A model generated the notes under the pieces. That model was not told where the DNA came from. It worked only from the letters and a program-made list of their open reading frames with translations, and made no database searches. From assembly GCF_007994075.1 (NCBI RefSeq), contig NZ_VIWU01000001.1, positions 5,828,001 to 5,892,000 of the forward strand: a DNA stretch of 64,000 nt, written 5' to 3'. Origin of the DNA: Pseudonocardia hierapolitana (GTDB lineage: Bacteria > Actinomycetota > Actinomycetes > Mycobacteriales > Pseudonocardiaceae). Every line of letters starts with the position of its first letter. The stretch's first letter is position 1. Position numbers and translations under genes: made by a program. Below, in pieces: positions 1-8,098 of this stretch.

Positions 1-174
1 GCCAACTCGGTCGGCCAGGCAGCGGGCGGCCCGGTGTTCGGGGTGATCGGCACGGCCTTCTCGCTCACGACCGCGCTGGTGGGCTCGGCGGCGTTGCTGA
101 CGCCGGTCGTCGAGCTGTACCGGCGGTTCGGCACCGGCCGCCCCGCGCGCCGATCAGCTGATCGGCACGGCTGA
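1..174 (+). CDS. MFS transporter, C-terminal end only (partial)
   Basis: Open from base 1 to a TGA at 172-174. The 57 visible residues hold the pattern VGQAAGGP followed by a hydrophobic helix and a basic, hydrophilic tail, which is how many drug/H+ antiporter-type major facilitator proteins end. The rest of the gene lies left of the window, so substrate and family cannot be fixed. It converges on the regulator at 154-3354 and their 3' ends overlap by about 21 bases. Confidence 0.55.
   Translation, partial: ANSVGQAAGGPVFGVIGTAFSLTTALVGSAALLTPVVELYRRFGTGRPARRSADRHG
149..166. repeat. 18-bp perfect palindrome at a convergent gene junction
   Basis: GCCGATCAGCTGATCGGC is its own reverse complement. 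It lies inside the 3' overlap of the two converging genes. As RNA it could form a stem of about 7 bp from either side, so a compact bidirectional terminator is plausible; no U-tract follows, as is normal in high-GC actinobacteria. Confidence 0.45.
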
Positions 175-3100
175 CCCGGCCGTCGCCGCGTGGACGAGCT
201 GGCCCGGATCCGAGACGGAGCCCGTGGCGAGCTCGGCGGCGAACTCGGCCTCGCCGAGCGCCGCGGCGGCCACCGCCGTGATCCGGTCGACGTCCCCGCG
301 CTCGGCCGTGGGCAGTGGCGCACCGACGCTCTCGCGCGCCGCGGCCGCCGCACCGAGCAGCCGGGCCGCGTGGCGGTGCCCGCCCGCGAGCGCGACGGCG
401 CCTGCGAGGCCCTCCAGGCTCAGGGCGAGCGCCCGCGGATCCGTGCCGCGCCGGGCGACGGAGTGCCCGGCGAGCTGGTGGCGCAGGGCGGCTTCGGCGT
501 CGCCTCGCATCTCCGCGACGAACCCCAACTCGGCGTGGATCAGCGTCGTGGCCAGCTCGGCATCGACGCCGAGGTGCCACTCGAGGACCTCTCGCAGGTG
601 TTCCTCCGCGGCGTCGAGGCGGCCGGTGCGACGCTCGCCGAGGGCGAGGCCGGTGAGGGCGTAGATGCGCCCCGGTGCGAAACCGTGGGCGACGGCCGTG
701 TCCACCGCCCGCCGGTGCAGCTCGTCGGCCTCGGCGAACCGCTGTTCGAGCAGCGCGACCCGGCCCAGCCACGACAGCTGGTAGGAGACCTCGGCCCACA
801 GGCCGAGCTCCTCGGCCATCCGCAGCCCGGCGCGGTGCTGCTCGGCCGCCTCTGCGTAGCGGCCGGCCAGCTCGTCGAGCGCGCCGAGCGCGAACGTGGT
901 CTGCACCTGCCCCCAGCGGTCGCCCACCTCGCGGAACAGGGACGCGGCCCGCTCGGCCTGCTCCCGCGCACCGGCGTAGTGGGCCTGGCCGACGCGGTCG
1001 ACGAGGGCGGCCGCGATGCCCCACCGGTCGCCCAGCGCCTCGAACGTGGCGAGCGCGGCGGCCGTGAGCGGCACCGCCCGGGTGTCGGCCACCGTGGTGA
1101 GGGCGTAGCCGAGGAACCACTGCGTGCGGGCCCTCGCCACCGGATCCGCGATCGCCGACACGTCGAGCGCGGCATCGTCGGGCCGCACGCCGTCGAGCAC
1201 CCGCAGAGCGGTGAGCCAGGCCGTGGCCTGCACGCGCGCCGCGGCGGGCGCGTCGCCGGGCACGGCGAGCGCGGCCCGCAGCGACCGCATGGCCTCCCCC
1301 GTGCGCCCGCGCAGGAACCAGTACCAGCAGAGCGCCTGCACCAGCCGCAACGCCGGCTCGGCGCCGTCGGCCTGCTGGACGAGGTGGTCGAGGGCGGCGC
1401 GCAGGTTGGCGGCCTCGGCGTCGAGCCGCTCCAGCCAACGTCGCTGGTCGGCGCCGCGCAGCTCCGGCTCGGCCCGCTCGGCGAGCGCGAGGTGGTGGGC
1501 GCTGTGCCGTTGCCGGACGAGCTCGAGCTCGCCCGCATCGGCCATGCGTTCCAACCCGTACGCCGCCACCGTCTCCAGCAGCCGGAACCGCGGCGCGCCG
1601 TCGGGAGTGGGCCTGCTGACCACCAGGGAGCGGTCGACGAGGCGGGCGAGCAGGTCGAGCACCTCCTCGCGGCGCACGCCCTCGCCCGCGCACACCGCCT
1701 CCGCGGCGTCGAGGTCGCAGCCCTCGGCGTGCACGGCGAGGCGCCGCAGCACGACCCGCTCGCCGGGGGTGAGCAGCTCCCAGCTCCAGTCGATCACCGC
1801 GCGCAGCGTGCGCTGCCGGTCCGGCGCGTCGCGGGGCCCGCCTGCGAGCAGCGCGAACCGGTCGTCGAGCCGGGCCAGCAGCTCGTGCACCCCGAGCGCG
1901 CGCACCCGGCCGGCGGCGAGCTCCAGCGCGAGCGGCAGGCCGTCGAGCCGCCTGCAGATCGCCGCGACCGCGGGCGCCGTGTCGGCGTCGAGGACGAACC
2001 CGGGCGCCGCCGCCGCGGCCCGAGCCGTGAACAGGCGGGCCGCGCTCGACGCGCGCACGGCGTCGAGGTCGTCCGCGCCCGCGGGCAGCTCCAGCGGCGG
2101 GACCTCCCAGAGCACCTCGCCCGCCACGGAGAGCGGCTCCCGGCTCGTGGCGAGGATCCGCAGGCCGGGGGCGGCCCGCAGCAGCTGCCCGGCGAGCACG
2201 GCGACCGACTCGACGACCTGCTCGCAGTTGTCCAGCACCAGGAGCATGCGCGTGTCGGCGACGGCCTCGCCGATCTGCCCGATCAGGTCGGCGGACGCGC
2301 CCTCGCGGACCCCGAGGGCGCTCGCGACCGCCGTGGCCACCCACCGGTCGGCAGGGCACTCGTCCTCGGGACAGACCTGCCGGTCGAGCCCGGCGAGCTC
2401 GACGAGGCACGCCTCGCCTGCGTCGCGCGCCACCGCCATCGCCAGGCTGGTCTTGCCGACCCCGCCCGGCCCGGTGAGCGTGACGAGCCGGGCGGTGCGG
2501 AGCCGCTCGCGCACCTGCGTGACCGCGGCCTCGCGACCGACGAGCTCGGTGAGCGGGGCCACGATCACCTGCCGCGGACGGGTGACCGGTTGCGGTGGCG
2601 GGCCCTGCAGCGCCGGGTCCTGCGCGAGGATCGCCCGCTGCAGGGCGCTGATCTCGGGGCCGGGTTCGAGCCCCAGCTCGGCGACCAGCGCGGAGCGCAG
2701 CTCGGCGAACGCCGCGAGCGCCTCGCCCTGCCGTCCCGCCCGGTAGAGCGCGCGCATGTGCAGGCCGCGCAGCCGCTCGCGCAGCGGGTGGCGCGCCACC
2801 AGCGCCCCGAGCTCGGCGACGAGCTGCCCCAGCTCCGCGCCGCCGAGCGCGAGCCGCGCCTCGGCGCGCTCCTCCTCCGCCGCGACCCGCTCCTCGTCGA
2901 GCCGCTGCGCGGCCGCCACGGCGAACGGCTCCTCGCGGACGTCGGCGAGGGCCGGGCCGCGCCACAGCGCCAGCGCGTCGGAGAGGAGGGCGACCCGGTC
3001 AGCCGCGTCGGGTGACTCCCGGGCCCGCGCGATGAGGTCGCGGAACCGGTGGACGTCGAGGGCCCCGGGCTCAAGGCGCAGGAGGTACCCCGGTGGCTGG

Positions 3101-3354
3101 CGGACCACGAGGTCGTGCCCGCCCGCGCGCTCCAGCGTGCGCCGCAGCTGCGAGATCCTGGTCTGCAGCGTGTTCAGCGAGTTGCGGAGCTCCTGCGCGC
3201 CCCACAGGTGCTCGACGAGCCGCTCGACGGCGACCGGACGACCCTCGTGGACGAGGAGGTCGGCCAGCAGGGCGCGGGTCTTCCGTTCCGGCACCCGTAC
3301 CGGTGAGCCGTCGCCGTCCCACACGGCCACCGGCCCGAGCACCCCGAACTGCAC
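154..3354 (-). CDS. AfsR/SARP-family regulator (OmpR-type DNA-binding, BTAD, NTPase and TPR regions)
   Basis: A 1066-residue transcriptional activator. An OmpR-like winged helix covers about residues 1-95 and a bacterial transcriptional activator domain (BTAD) about 100-245. A P-loop GPGGVGKTS (Lys about 301) opens an NB-ARC-like NTPase, with a hydrophobic Walker B stretch LVLDN further on. The C-terminal third is Ala/Leu/Glu-rich helical repeats typical of TPR. This is the domain order of the large SARP regulators (AfsR type), which integrate nucleotide and protein signals and bind 11-bp-spaced direct repeats. Its start (ATG at 3354) faces the divergent reductase pair at 3459, where such repeats are present, so that operon is the probable target. 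There is no neighbouring antibiotic cluster inside the window. Confidence 0.88.
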   Translation of the reverse strand: MQFGVLGPVAVWDGDGSPVRVPERKTRALLADLLVHEGRPVAVERLVEHLWGAQELRNSLNTLQTRISQLRRTLERAGGHDLVVRQPPGYLLRLEPGALDVHRFRDLIARARESPDAADRVALLSDALALWRGPALADVREEPFAVAAAQRLDEERVAAEEERAEARLALGGAELGQLVAELGALVARHPLRERLRGLHMRALYRAGRQGEALAAFAELRSALVAELGLEPGPEISALQRAILAQDPALQGPPPQPVTRPRQVIVAPLTELVGREAAVTQVRERLRTARLVTLTGPGGVGKTSLAMAVARDAGEACLVELAGLDRQVCPEDECPADRWVATAVASALGVREGASADLIGQIGEAVADTRMLLVLDNCEQVVESVAVLAGQLLRAAPGLRILATSREPLSVAGEVLWEVPPLELPAGADDLDAVRASSAARLFTARAAAAAPGFVLDADTAPAVAAICRRLDGLPLALELAAGRVRALGVHELLARLDDRFALLAGGPRDAPDRQRTLRAVIDWSWELLTPGERVVLRRLAVHAEGCDLDAAEAVCAGEGVRREEVLDLLARLVDRSLVVSRPTPDGAPRFRLLETVAAYGLERMADAGELELVRQRHSAHHLALAERAEPELRGADQRRWLERLDAEAANLRAALDHLVQQADGAEPALRLVQALCWYWFLRGRTGEAMRSLRAALAVPGDAPAAARVQATAWLTALRVLDGVRPDDAALDVSAIADPVARARTQWFLGYALTTVADTRAVPLTAAALATFEALGDRWGIAAALVDRVGQAHYAGAREQAERAASLFREVGDRWGQVQTTFALGALDELAGRYAEAAEQHRAGLRMAEELGLWAEVSYQLSWLGRVALLEQRFAEADELHRRAVDTAVAHGFAPGRIYALTGLALGERRTGRLDAAEEHLREVLEWHLGVDAELATTLIHAELGFVAEMRGDAEAALRHQLAGHSVARRGTDPRALALSLEGLAGAVALAGGHRHAARLLGAAAAARESVGAPLPTAERGDVDRITAVAAAALGEAEFAAELATGSVSDPGQLVHAATAGSAVPIS

Positions 3355-3407
3355 AGAGCCACGTTAACCGCCCGCTCCGACCATTCCGCCCGCCGGCTCG
3401 AGCCGGG

Positions 3408-3451
3408 CGTGCGCGGACCGTGCGTGGATCGTGCGTGCCGTCGCCCAGGCT
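3408..3451 (+). promoter_or_regulatory. Candidate SARP-binding direct repeats and -10 box
   Basis: CGTGCG occurs three times, at 3408-3413, 3419-3424 and 3430-3435, exactly 11 bp apart. SARP regulators bind heptamers repeated at 11-bp spacing, ending about 8 bp before the -10 element. A TANNNT-like hexamer CAGGCT lies at 3446-3451, and the ATG at 3459 follows at the distance expected of a leaderless transcript. The divergent gene encodes a SARP-type protein. Confidence 0.6.
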
Positions 3452-3458
3452 CGGTCGC

Positions 3459-4343
3459 ATGACAGACGAGAAGTCGGTGACCGTGCTCGGTCTCGGCGCG
3501 ATGGGATCGGCTCTCGCCGCAGCGTTCCTCGCCGCGGGCCGGCCGGTGACGGTGTGGAACCGCACCACGGGCAAGGCGGGGGAGCTGGTGGCCCGCGGTG
3601 CCACCGAGGCCGCGACGGTGGAGGAGGCCGTGCGGGCGAGCGGGCTGGTGGTGGCCTGCCTGTGGGACCACCGGTCCGTCCACCAGACCCTGGACCCGGT
3701 GGCGGGCGCGCTCGCCGGGCGGGTGGTCGTGAACCTCACCAACGGCACGCCGGGCCAGGGCCGCGAGCTGGGCGCGTGGGCGGGAGAGCACGGGTTCGCG
3801 CTGCTCGACGGCGGGATCATGGCCGTGCCCCCGATGATCGGAGGGCCCGGGGCGTTCGTGCTCTACAGCGGCCCGGAGGAGGTGTTCACGGCCCATCGCG
3901 AGGCCCTCGACGCCCTCGGCGAGAGCGTCTACGCCGGGCCCGACCACGGCATGGCGGCGCTCTACGACATCGCCCTGCTCAGCGCCATGTACGGCGCGAT
4001 GATGGGCGAGCTGCACGCGTTCGCGATGGTCCGCTCGGCGGGCGTGGCGGCCACCGGGTTCGCGCCGCTGCTGCAGCGCTGGATGGCCGCCGTCGGCGGG
4101 TTCCAGGACCGCACGGCCGAGCTCGTCGACACCCGGGACTACACCCGCGACGTCGTCTCGAACCTCGGCATGCAGGCCGCCGCCTACCACAACCTGATCG
4201 ACGCGGCGCACGAGCAGGGCGTGAGCCCCGAGCTGCTCGCGCCGCTCTACCCGCTGATGTTGCGCCGCACCGCCGAGGGCCACGGCCACGAGGACAACGT
4301 CGGCCTCATCGAACTCCTCTTCACCAGAAGGAGGACCACGTGA
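3459..4343 (+). CDS. NAD(P)-dependent oxidoreductase, imine reductase / beta-hydroxyacid dehydrogenase superfamily
   Basis: 294 residues. An N-terminal Rossmann domain carries GLGAMG at about residues 11-16. It is followed by the phosphate-binding WNRT segment typical of NADP use, and by the helical 6-phosphogluconate-dehydrogenase-like C-terminal domain found in imine reductases and related enzymes. The segment LLDGGIMAVPPMIG matches the substrate-loop region of that family. The ATG at 3459 was chosen because it lies just after a -10-like box, and because upstream in-frame residues do not resemble the family. The gene overlaps the next by GTGA, so the two are translationally coupled. The substrate is unknown; cyclic imines or small hydroxyacids are possible. 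Confidence 0.8.
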   Translation: MTDEKSVTVLGLGAMGSALAAAFLAAGRPVTVWNRTTGKAGELVARGATEAATVEEAVRASGLVVACLWDHRSVHQTLDPVAGALAGRVVVNLTNGTPGQGRELGAWAGEHGFALLDGGIMAVPPMIGGPGAFVLYSGPEEVFTAHREALDALGESVYAGPDHGMAALYDIALLSAMYGAMMGELHAFAMVRSAGVAATGFAPLLQRWMAAVGGFQDRTAELVDTRDYTRDVVSNLGMQAAAYHNLIDAAHEQGVSPELLAPLYPLMLRRTAEGHGHEDNVGLIELLFTRRRTT

Positions 4344-5197
4344 ACATCACCATGATCGGGTTGGGTCCGATGGGCCAGGCCATGGCGCGCGCGTACCTCG
4401 CGGCAGGCCACCCCGTCACGGTCTGGAACCGCACGGCGAGCCGCGCCGACGAGCTCGTCGCGGCGGGTGCGACCCGGGCCGCCACCCCGGCCGAGGCGGT
4501 CGCGGCCGGCCCGCTCGTGCTGCTCAGCCTCACCCACTACGCCGCCATGTACGAGATCCTCGGCGACGTCGGCGACGCGCTGGCCGGCAAGGTCGTGGTC
4601 AACCTGAGCTCGGACACCCCGCAGGCCTCCCGGGATGCCGCGGCCTGGCTCGCCGAGCGCGGGGCCGAGCTGCTGGTCGGCGGGATCATGGTGCCCGCCG
4701 AGGTGGTGGGAACGGACGGGGCGTACGTCTTCTACAGCGGCCCGCGGTCGGTGCTCGAGACCCACGAGCCCGCGTTGCGGGTGATCGGGCGGCCGGACTA
4801 CCGCGGTACCGACCCGGCGTTGGCCCAGCTGTTCTACCAGGCGCTGGTGCACGTCTTCGTCACCACGCTGGCGGCGTTCGTGCAGGGCGCCGCGCTGCTG
4901 GGCACGGCCGGCGTCACGGCGCGGGAGTACGCGCCGCTCGCGGACGAGCTCGTCGAGCTCGCGCGGTCGTCGTTCGGGGAGGTGGCTCGCAACATCGACG
5001 CGGGCGATCACCCGGACGATGGCGCGTCCGCGCAGATGATGGCGGTCGGGGTCGACCACATCGCGGGCGCCGTCGCGGCGGTGGGCCAGGACACGGCGCT
5101 CCCGGCGGCCGTGAAGTCCCTCTACGACCGCATGGTCACGGCCGGGTACGGGAAGGACTCCTGGACCAGGATGATCGACGTGATCAGGTCGGCTTGA
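4340..5197 (+). CDS. NAD(P)-dependent oxidoreductase, second imine-reductase-like paralogue
   Basis: 285 residues starting at a GTG that overlaps the previous stop. A ribosome-binding site (AGAAGGAGG, 4327-4335) lies inside the previous gene. It has the same fold and order as its neighbour: GLGPMG at residues 7-12, WNRTA, an internal LLVGGIMVPAEVVG loop and an all-helical C-terminal half. The two paralogues are clearly related but not near-identical, so this is an old duplication. They may form a heterodimer or act on related substrates. Its last 14 bases overlap the convergent DUF3140 gene. Confidence 0.8.
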   Translation: MNITMIGLGPMGQAMARAYLAAGHPVTVWNRTASRADELVAAGATRAATPAEAVAAGPLVLLSLTHYAAMYEILGDVGDALAGKVVVNLSSDTPQASRDAAAWLAERGAELLVGGIMVPAEVVGTDGAYVFYSGPRSVLETHEPALRVIGRPDYRGTDPALAQLFYQALVHVFVTTLAAFVQGAALLGTAGVTAREYAPLADELVELARSSFGEVARNIDAGDHPDDGASAQMMAVGVDHIAGAVAAVGQDTALPAAVKSLYDRMVTAGYGKDSWTRMIDVIRSA

Positions 5198-5513
5198 GCG
5201 GGTCGTGCCCGAGCGACATGAGGCGGTGCCGCCAGCCGGCCTGACCCGCGGTCGGTTCCAGGTCGTCGCGGCGCTGGGCGTGCACGCGGTCCACCACGCG
5301 CCGCATCACGTCCGTGTCGTGCGGGGTCAGGTCCAGGCGACGCTTGCCGAGGATGGCGAGCACCTGCTGCCCGGTCGGCGTCCCGGCCTGGTCGGGCAGC
5401 TCCTCGCCCTCCTCACCTGCGTCGCGGGTGCGCAGCCACTCCGAGAGCTCGCGCGAGGTCATGTTGACCACCCGGTGGAACTCGTCCCACAGCTCGTCGT
5501 CGACATCGGCCAT
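5184..5513 (-). CDS. DUF3140 family protein
   Basis: 109 residues, soluble and highly charged. The opening ELWDEFHRVVNMTSRELSEW and the later TPTGQQVLAILGKRR segment are characteristic of the small actinobacterial DUF3140 family, where the second segment resembles a basic nucleic-acid-binding helix. No enzymatic motif is visible and the function is unknown. It converges with the reductase pair and overlaps it by 14 bases. A 36-bp gap separates it from the MarR gene upstream, so the two could be cotranscribed. Confidence 0.75.
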   Translation of the reverse strand: MADVDDELWDEFHRVVNMTSRELSEWLRTRDAGEEGEELPDQAGTPTGQQVLAILGKRRLDLTPHDTDVMRRVVDRVHAQRRDDLEPTAGQAGWRHRLMSLGHDPLKPT

Positions 5514-5549
5514 GCCCCACGCCTACCCACGATCGGCCGGCCCGACGCC

Positions 5550-6029
5550 TCAGCAGTTGTTCTCGATCTCCTCCGCGATCTCGCAGGCGTCGGCCCGCTC
5601 GCCGGTGGCGACGGCGACGCGTTGCAGGAGCGTGCGCAGGGTGTCGCGCTCGGCGGGGTCCAGTGGGCCGAGGACGTGCTCCTCGACCCGGCGCAGCCGG
5701 CGTTCGACGTCGCACAGCCGGGCCGTGCCTCGCTCGGTGAGCACGACCCGCCGGGCGCGGCGGTCGGCGGGGTCGGGCTTGCGCTCGACCAGGCCTGCCT
5801 TCTCGAGATCGTCGAGGAGGTAGGTCATCACCGTGCGGTCGACGCCGAGGCGCTGGGCCATCGCGAGCTGGGTGCCGGCATCGCCTCGGGCGGCTGAGGA
5901 GAGCACCTGGTAGCCGCGGGGCCCGCCGGGGACGTCCGCCACCGCTTCCGCGGCGATGCGCAGGTAGGAGCGGGTGACGGTGCCCAGCGCCCAGCCCAGA
6001 TCGGACTCGACGTTCGCGGGGCTGGTCAC
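5550..6029 (-). CDS. MarR-family transcriptional regulator
   Basis: 159 residues from a GTG at 6029. A winged helix-turn-helix lies at about residues 45-110, with AMAQRLGVDRTVMTYLLDDLEKAGLV as recognition region (quoted in part: LGVDRTVMTYLLDDLEKAGL) and DPADRRARRVVLTERG as the wing, the hallmark of MarR. The longer frame upstream runs through the operator region and was not used as start. The gene is divergent from an FMN-dependent azoreductase-like gene with a 9-bp inverted repeat in between. That arrangement is typical of MarR repressors that sense quinones or electrophiles and control a flavin reductase. Confidence 0.88.
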   Translation of the reverse strand: MTSPANVESDLGWALGTVTRSYLRIAAEAVADVPGGPRGYQVLSSAARGDAGTQLAMAQRLGVDRTVMTYLLDDLEKAGLVERKPDPADRRARRVVLTERGTARLCDVERRLRRVEEHVLGPLDPAERDTLRTLLQRVAVATGERADACEIAEEIENNC

Positions 6030-6068
6030 ACGTCGATCGTACCGGGAATGTGGCGCACGAGACGCTCT

Positions 6069-6099
6069 GTTGACACGATCGTCTGCATCACAGACGATC
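6069..6099 (+). promoter_or_regulatory. MarR operator overlapping the azoreductase promoter
   Basis: GATCGTCTG (6077-6085) and CAGACGATC (6091-6099) are a perfect 9-bp inverted repeat with a 5-bp spacer. A -35 box TTGACA is at 6070-6075, and a -10-like GACGAT lies at 6093-6098, 17 bp downstream, inside the right arm. A repressor bound here would cover the promoter. The site lies between the MarR gene and the gene at 6136. Confidence 0.72.
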
Positions 6100-6135
6100 T
6101 GAAGAGCAGCACGCATCTTGTGGAAGGAACTCTCG

Positions 6136-6798
6136 ATGACCTTGTTCCGGGTCGACAGCAGCATCCAGGGCGACGCGTCCGTCAGCCGAGCGGTGGCCGA
6201 CGTGGTCGAGCGCGCCTGGCGCGACCACCACCCCGAGCCGAAGGTGGTCCGGCGCGACCTCGCCGCGAACCCGGTGCCCGCCGACGCGTGGCCGCTCGCG
6301 GTCGCCGCCATGTTCGCGCCCGATGCCGAGCGCACCCCGCAGCAGCGGGCCGCCGCCACGCTGGCCTCGTCGCTCGCGGACGAGCTGCTCGGCGCCGACG
6401 CCGCCCTCGTCGCGGCGCCCCTGTACAACTACGGCGTCTCGCAGCACCTCAAGACCTGGCTCGACCTGGTGCTCACCGATCCTCGGCTCGCTCCGGGCTC
6501 CGCAGGGCTCGGCGGGCGGCCGGTCACGATCGTGGTCTCGCGGGGCGGCGGCTACGGCCCCGGCACCCCGCGCGAGGGGTGGGACCACGACACGCCCTAC
6601 GTGCAGCGGATCTTCGGCGACGTGCTCGGCGGTGACGTCACGGTCGTGACCGCGGAGCTGACGCTGGCCGCGCTGAAGCCGGAGATGGCGCACCTGCGGG
6701 AGCTCGCCGACGCATCCCGCGCCCGGGCGATCGCGGACGCCGCAGCCAGCGGCCGCGCCCTCGCCGAGCGCGTCGCACCCGCCGGCGTGGCCCGGTAA
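6136..6798 (+). CDS. FMN-dependent NADH-azoreductase-like / NAD(P)H quinone reductase (flavodoxin fold)
   Basis: 220 residues. The order is RVDSSIQGDASVSRAVAD (phosphate-binding loop region), APLYNYGVSQHLKTWLD and VVSRGGGYGPGTP. This matches the AzoR/flavodoxin-2 family, which binds FMN and reduces quinones or azo compounds with NAD(P)H. The ATG at 6136 is preceded by GGAAGGA at 6122-6128. Control by the divergent MarR protein through the site at 6077-6099 is likely, making this a detoxification unit. The physiological substrate is inferred from the family, not seen. Confidence 0.85.
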   Translation: MTLFRVDSSIQGDASVSRAVADVVERAWRDHHPEPKVVRRDLAANPVPADAWPLAVAAMFAPDAERTPQQRAAATLASSLADELLGADAALVAAPLYNYGVSQHLKTWLDLVLTDPRLAPGSAGLGGRPVTIVVSRGGGYGPGTPREGWDHDTPYVQRIFGDVLGGDVTVVTAELTLAALKPEMAHLRELADASRARAIADAAASGRALAERVAPAGVAR

Positions 6799-6881
6799 CC
6801 GATGAGCAGGGCGTTCGCCGGATAGGTCGGACGCGCGGGGGTACCGGGAAGGCGAGCGCAGCCGACCCGGGAGGACATGTC

Positions 6882-7886
6882 ATGGTGGCCTTCGGTTACT
6901 CCCTGCTCTGCGAGCAGCGTGGACCGCGCGAGCTCGTGGCCGACGCCGTCGGTGCCGAGGAGGCGGGCTTCGACTTCGCGGTGATCAGCGACCACTTCTT
7001 CCCGTGGCTCGACAGCCAGGGCCACGCGCCCAACGCGTGGCCGGTGCTGGGGGCGGCGGCCGCGGCCACCGAGCGCATCCCGCTGATGACCTACGTGACG
7101 TGCCCGATCATGCGCTACCACCCGGTGGTCGTGGCGCAGAAGGCGGCGACGGTGGCGCTGCTCGCGGGCGAGGGCCGGTTCTGCCTCGGGCTCGGGGCGG
7201 GGGAGAACCTCAACGAGCACGTGATCGGGGCCGGCTGGCCGCCGGTGAACGTGCGGCACGAGATGCTCGGCGAGGCCATCGAGATCATCGGCGAGCTGTT
7301 CACGGGCGGCTACGTCAATCGCCGCGGTCGGCACTACCGCGTCGACTCCGCCAAGCTGTGGGACTGCCCCGACGGCGGCGTGCCCATCGCCGTCGCGGTG
7401 TCCGGGGAGCAGTCGGTGGCGGCGCTCGCGCCGGTGGCCGACGCCATGGTGGCCGTCGAGCCGCTGCCGGAGCTGGTGGACGGCTTCGACGCCGCCGCGG
7501 GCACCAGGCTGCCCAAGATCGGCCAGCAGCCGGTCTGCTGGGGGCAGAGCCGCGCCGCGGCGGTCGCCCTCGCGCACGACCAGTTCCGCTGGTTCGCAGG
7601 CGGCTGGAAGGTCAACGCCGAGCTGCCCGGCACGGCCGCGTTCGCCGCGGCCACGCAGTTCGTGAAGCCCGACGACGTCGCGGGCGCGATCCCCTGCGGG
7701 CCGGACGTGGCGGCGCACGTCGAGGCCGTGCGCCCGTTCGTCGACGCCGGGTTCACCCACGTCGCGCTGGTCCAGGTGGGCGGCGAGACCCAGCCCGATT
7801 ACCTGGCCTTCGCCGAACGGGAGCTCCTCCCCGCCCTGCGGGAGGCCTACGGCAAGTCCGAGGCCCCGGCGATCCGCGTCCGCTGA
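6882..7886 (+). CDS. TIGR03557-type F420-dependent LLM-class oxidoreductase
   Basis: 334 residues with the luciferase-like (beta/alpha)8 barrel of the F420-dependent LLM class. Diagnostic segments are FAVISDHFFPW near residue 30, TYVTCPIMRYHPVVVAQ near 70 and RFCLGLGAGENLNEHV near 105. These match the glucose-6-phosphate-dehydrogenase-like F420 family (TIGR03557). It should use coenzyme F420 in the cytoplasm; the substrate is not known for most members. GGGAGGAC precedes the ATG. The gene stands alone and is followed by a strong hairpin. Confidence 0.85.
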   Translation: MVAFGYSLLCEQRGPRELVADAVGAEEAGFDFAVISDHFFPWLDSQGHAPNAWPVLGAAAAATERIPLMTYVTCPIMRYHPVVVAQKAATVALLAGEGRFCLGLGAGENLNEHVIGAGWPPVNVRHEMLGEAIEIIGELFTGGYVNRRGRHYRVDSAKLWDCPDGGVPIAVAVSGEQSVAALAPVADAMVAVEPLPELVDGFDAAAGTRLPKIGQQPVCWGQSRAAAVALAHDQFRWFAGGWKVNAELPGTAAFAAATQFVKPDDVAGAIPCGPDVAAHVEAVRPFVDAGFTHVALVQVGGETQPDYLAFAERELLPALREAYGKSEAPAIRVR

Positions 7887-7903
7887 GCGGACCCCGGGAA
7901 CGT

Positions 7904-7952
7904 CAGCAAAGCCACTTTCCCGACCTCTGACGTCGTGAAAGTGGCTTTGCTG
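7904..7952 (+). terminator. 16-bp-stem hairpin, member of a dispersed AAAGCCACTTTC family
   Basis: CAGCAAAGCCACTTTC (7904-7919) pairs perfectly with 7937-7952 across a 17-base loop, 17 bases after the oxidoreductase stop. It can terminate the upstream gene. The core GCCACTTTC recurs at 13222-13231 and, as a near match, at 38747-38755, always between genes, so it belongs to a dispersed palindrome family. Confidence 0.7.
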
Positions 7953-7966
7953 GCGCGCCCCGGGGA

Positions 7967-8063
7967 TGGAAACGGTTGCAGAATGTTACATGGGACCGTG
8001 TGACGGCGCGATCGACTCTCCTGGAACTTGGGGGTTGACGTTCGCCGCAAACGGTTTCAGACT
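7967..8063 (+). promoter_or_regulatory. Two LacI-type operators and promoter of the LacI/ABC operon
   Basis: TGGAAACGGTTGCA (7967-7980) fits the LacI-family consensus TGNAANCGNTTNCA fully. CGCAAACGGTTTCA (8046-8059) fits at all positions but the first. Their centres are 79 bp apart. A -35-like TTGACG is at 8035-8040 and a -10-like CAGACT at 8058-8063 (17-bp spacer), so the second operator fills the spacer. Binding there would block RNA polymerase, and two sites could support a repression loop. Autoregulation by the gene at 8099 is inferred. Confidence 0.68.
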
Positions 8064-8098
8064 TCCGCACGCAACAGCCGACCAACGACGGAGGCCGC

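Noticed and set aside
65..3015. Long open frames on both strands over the SARP regulator gene (Arg/Gly/Pro-rich translations)
   Set aside because: High GC keeps other frames open. The translations have no family features, and codon third positions fit only the 154-3354 gene.
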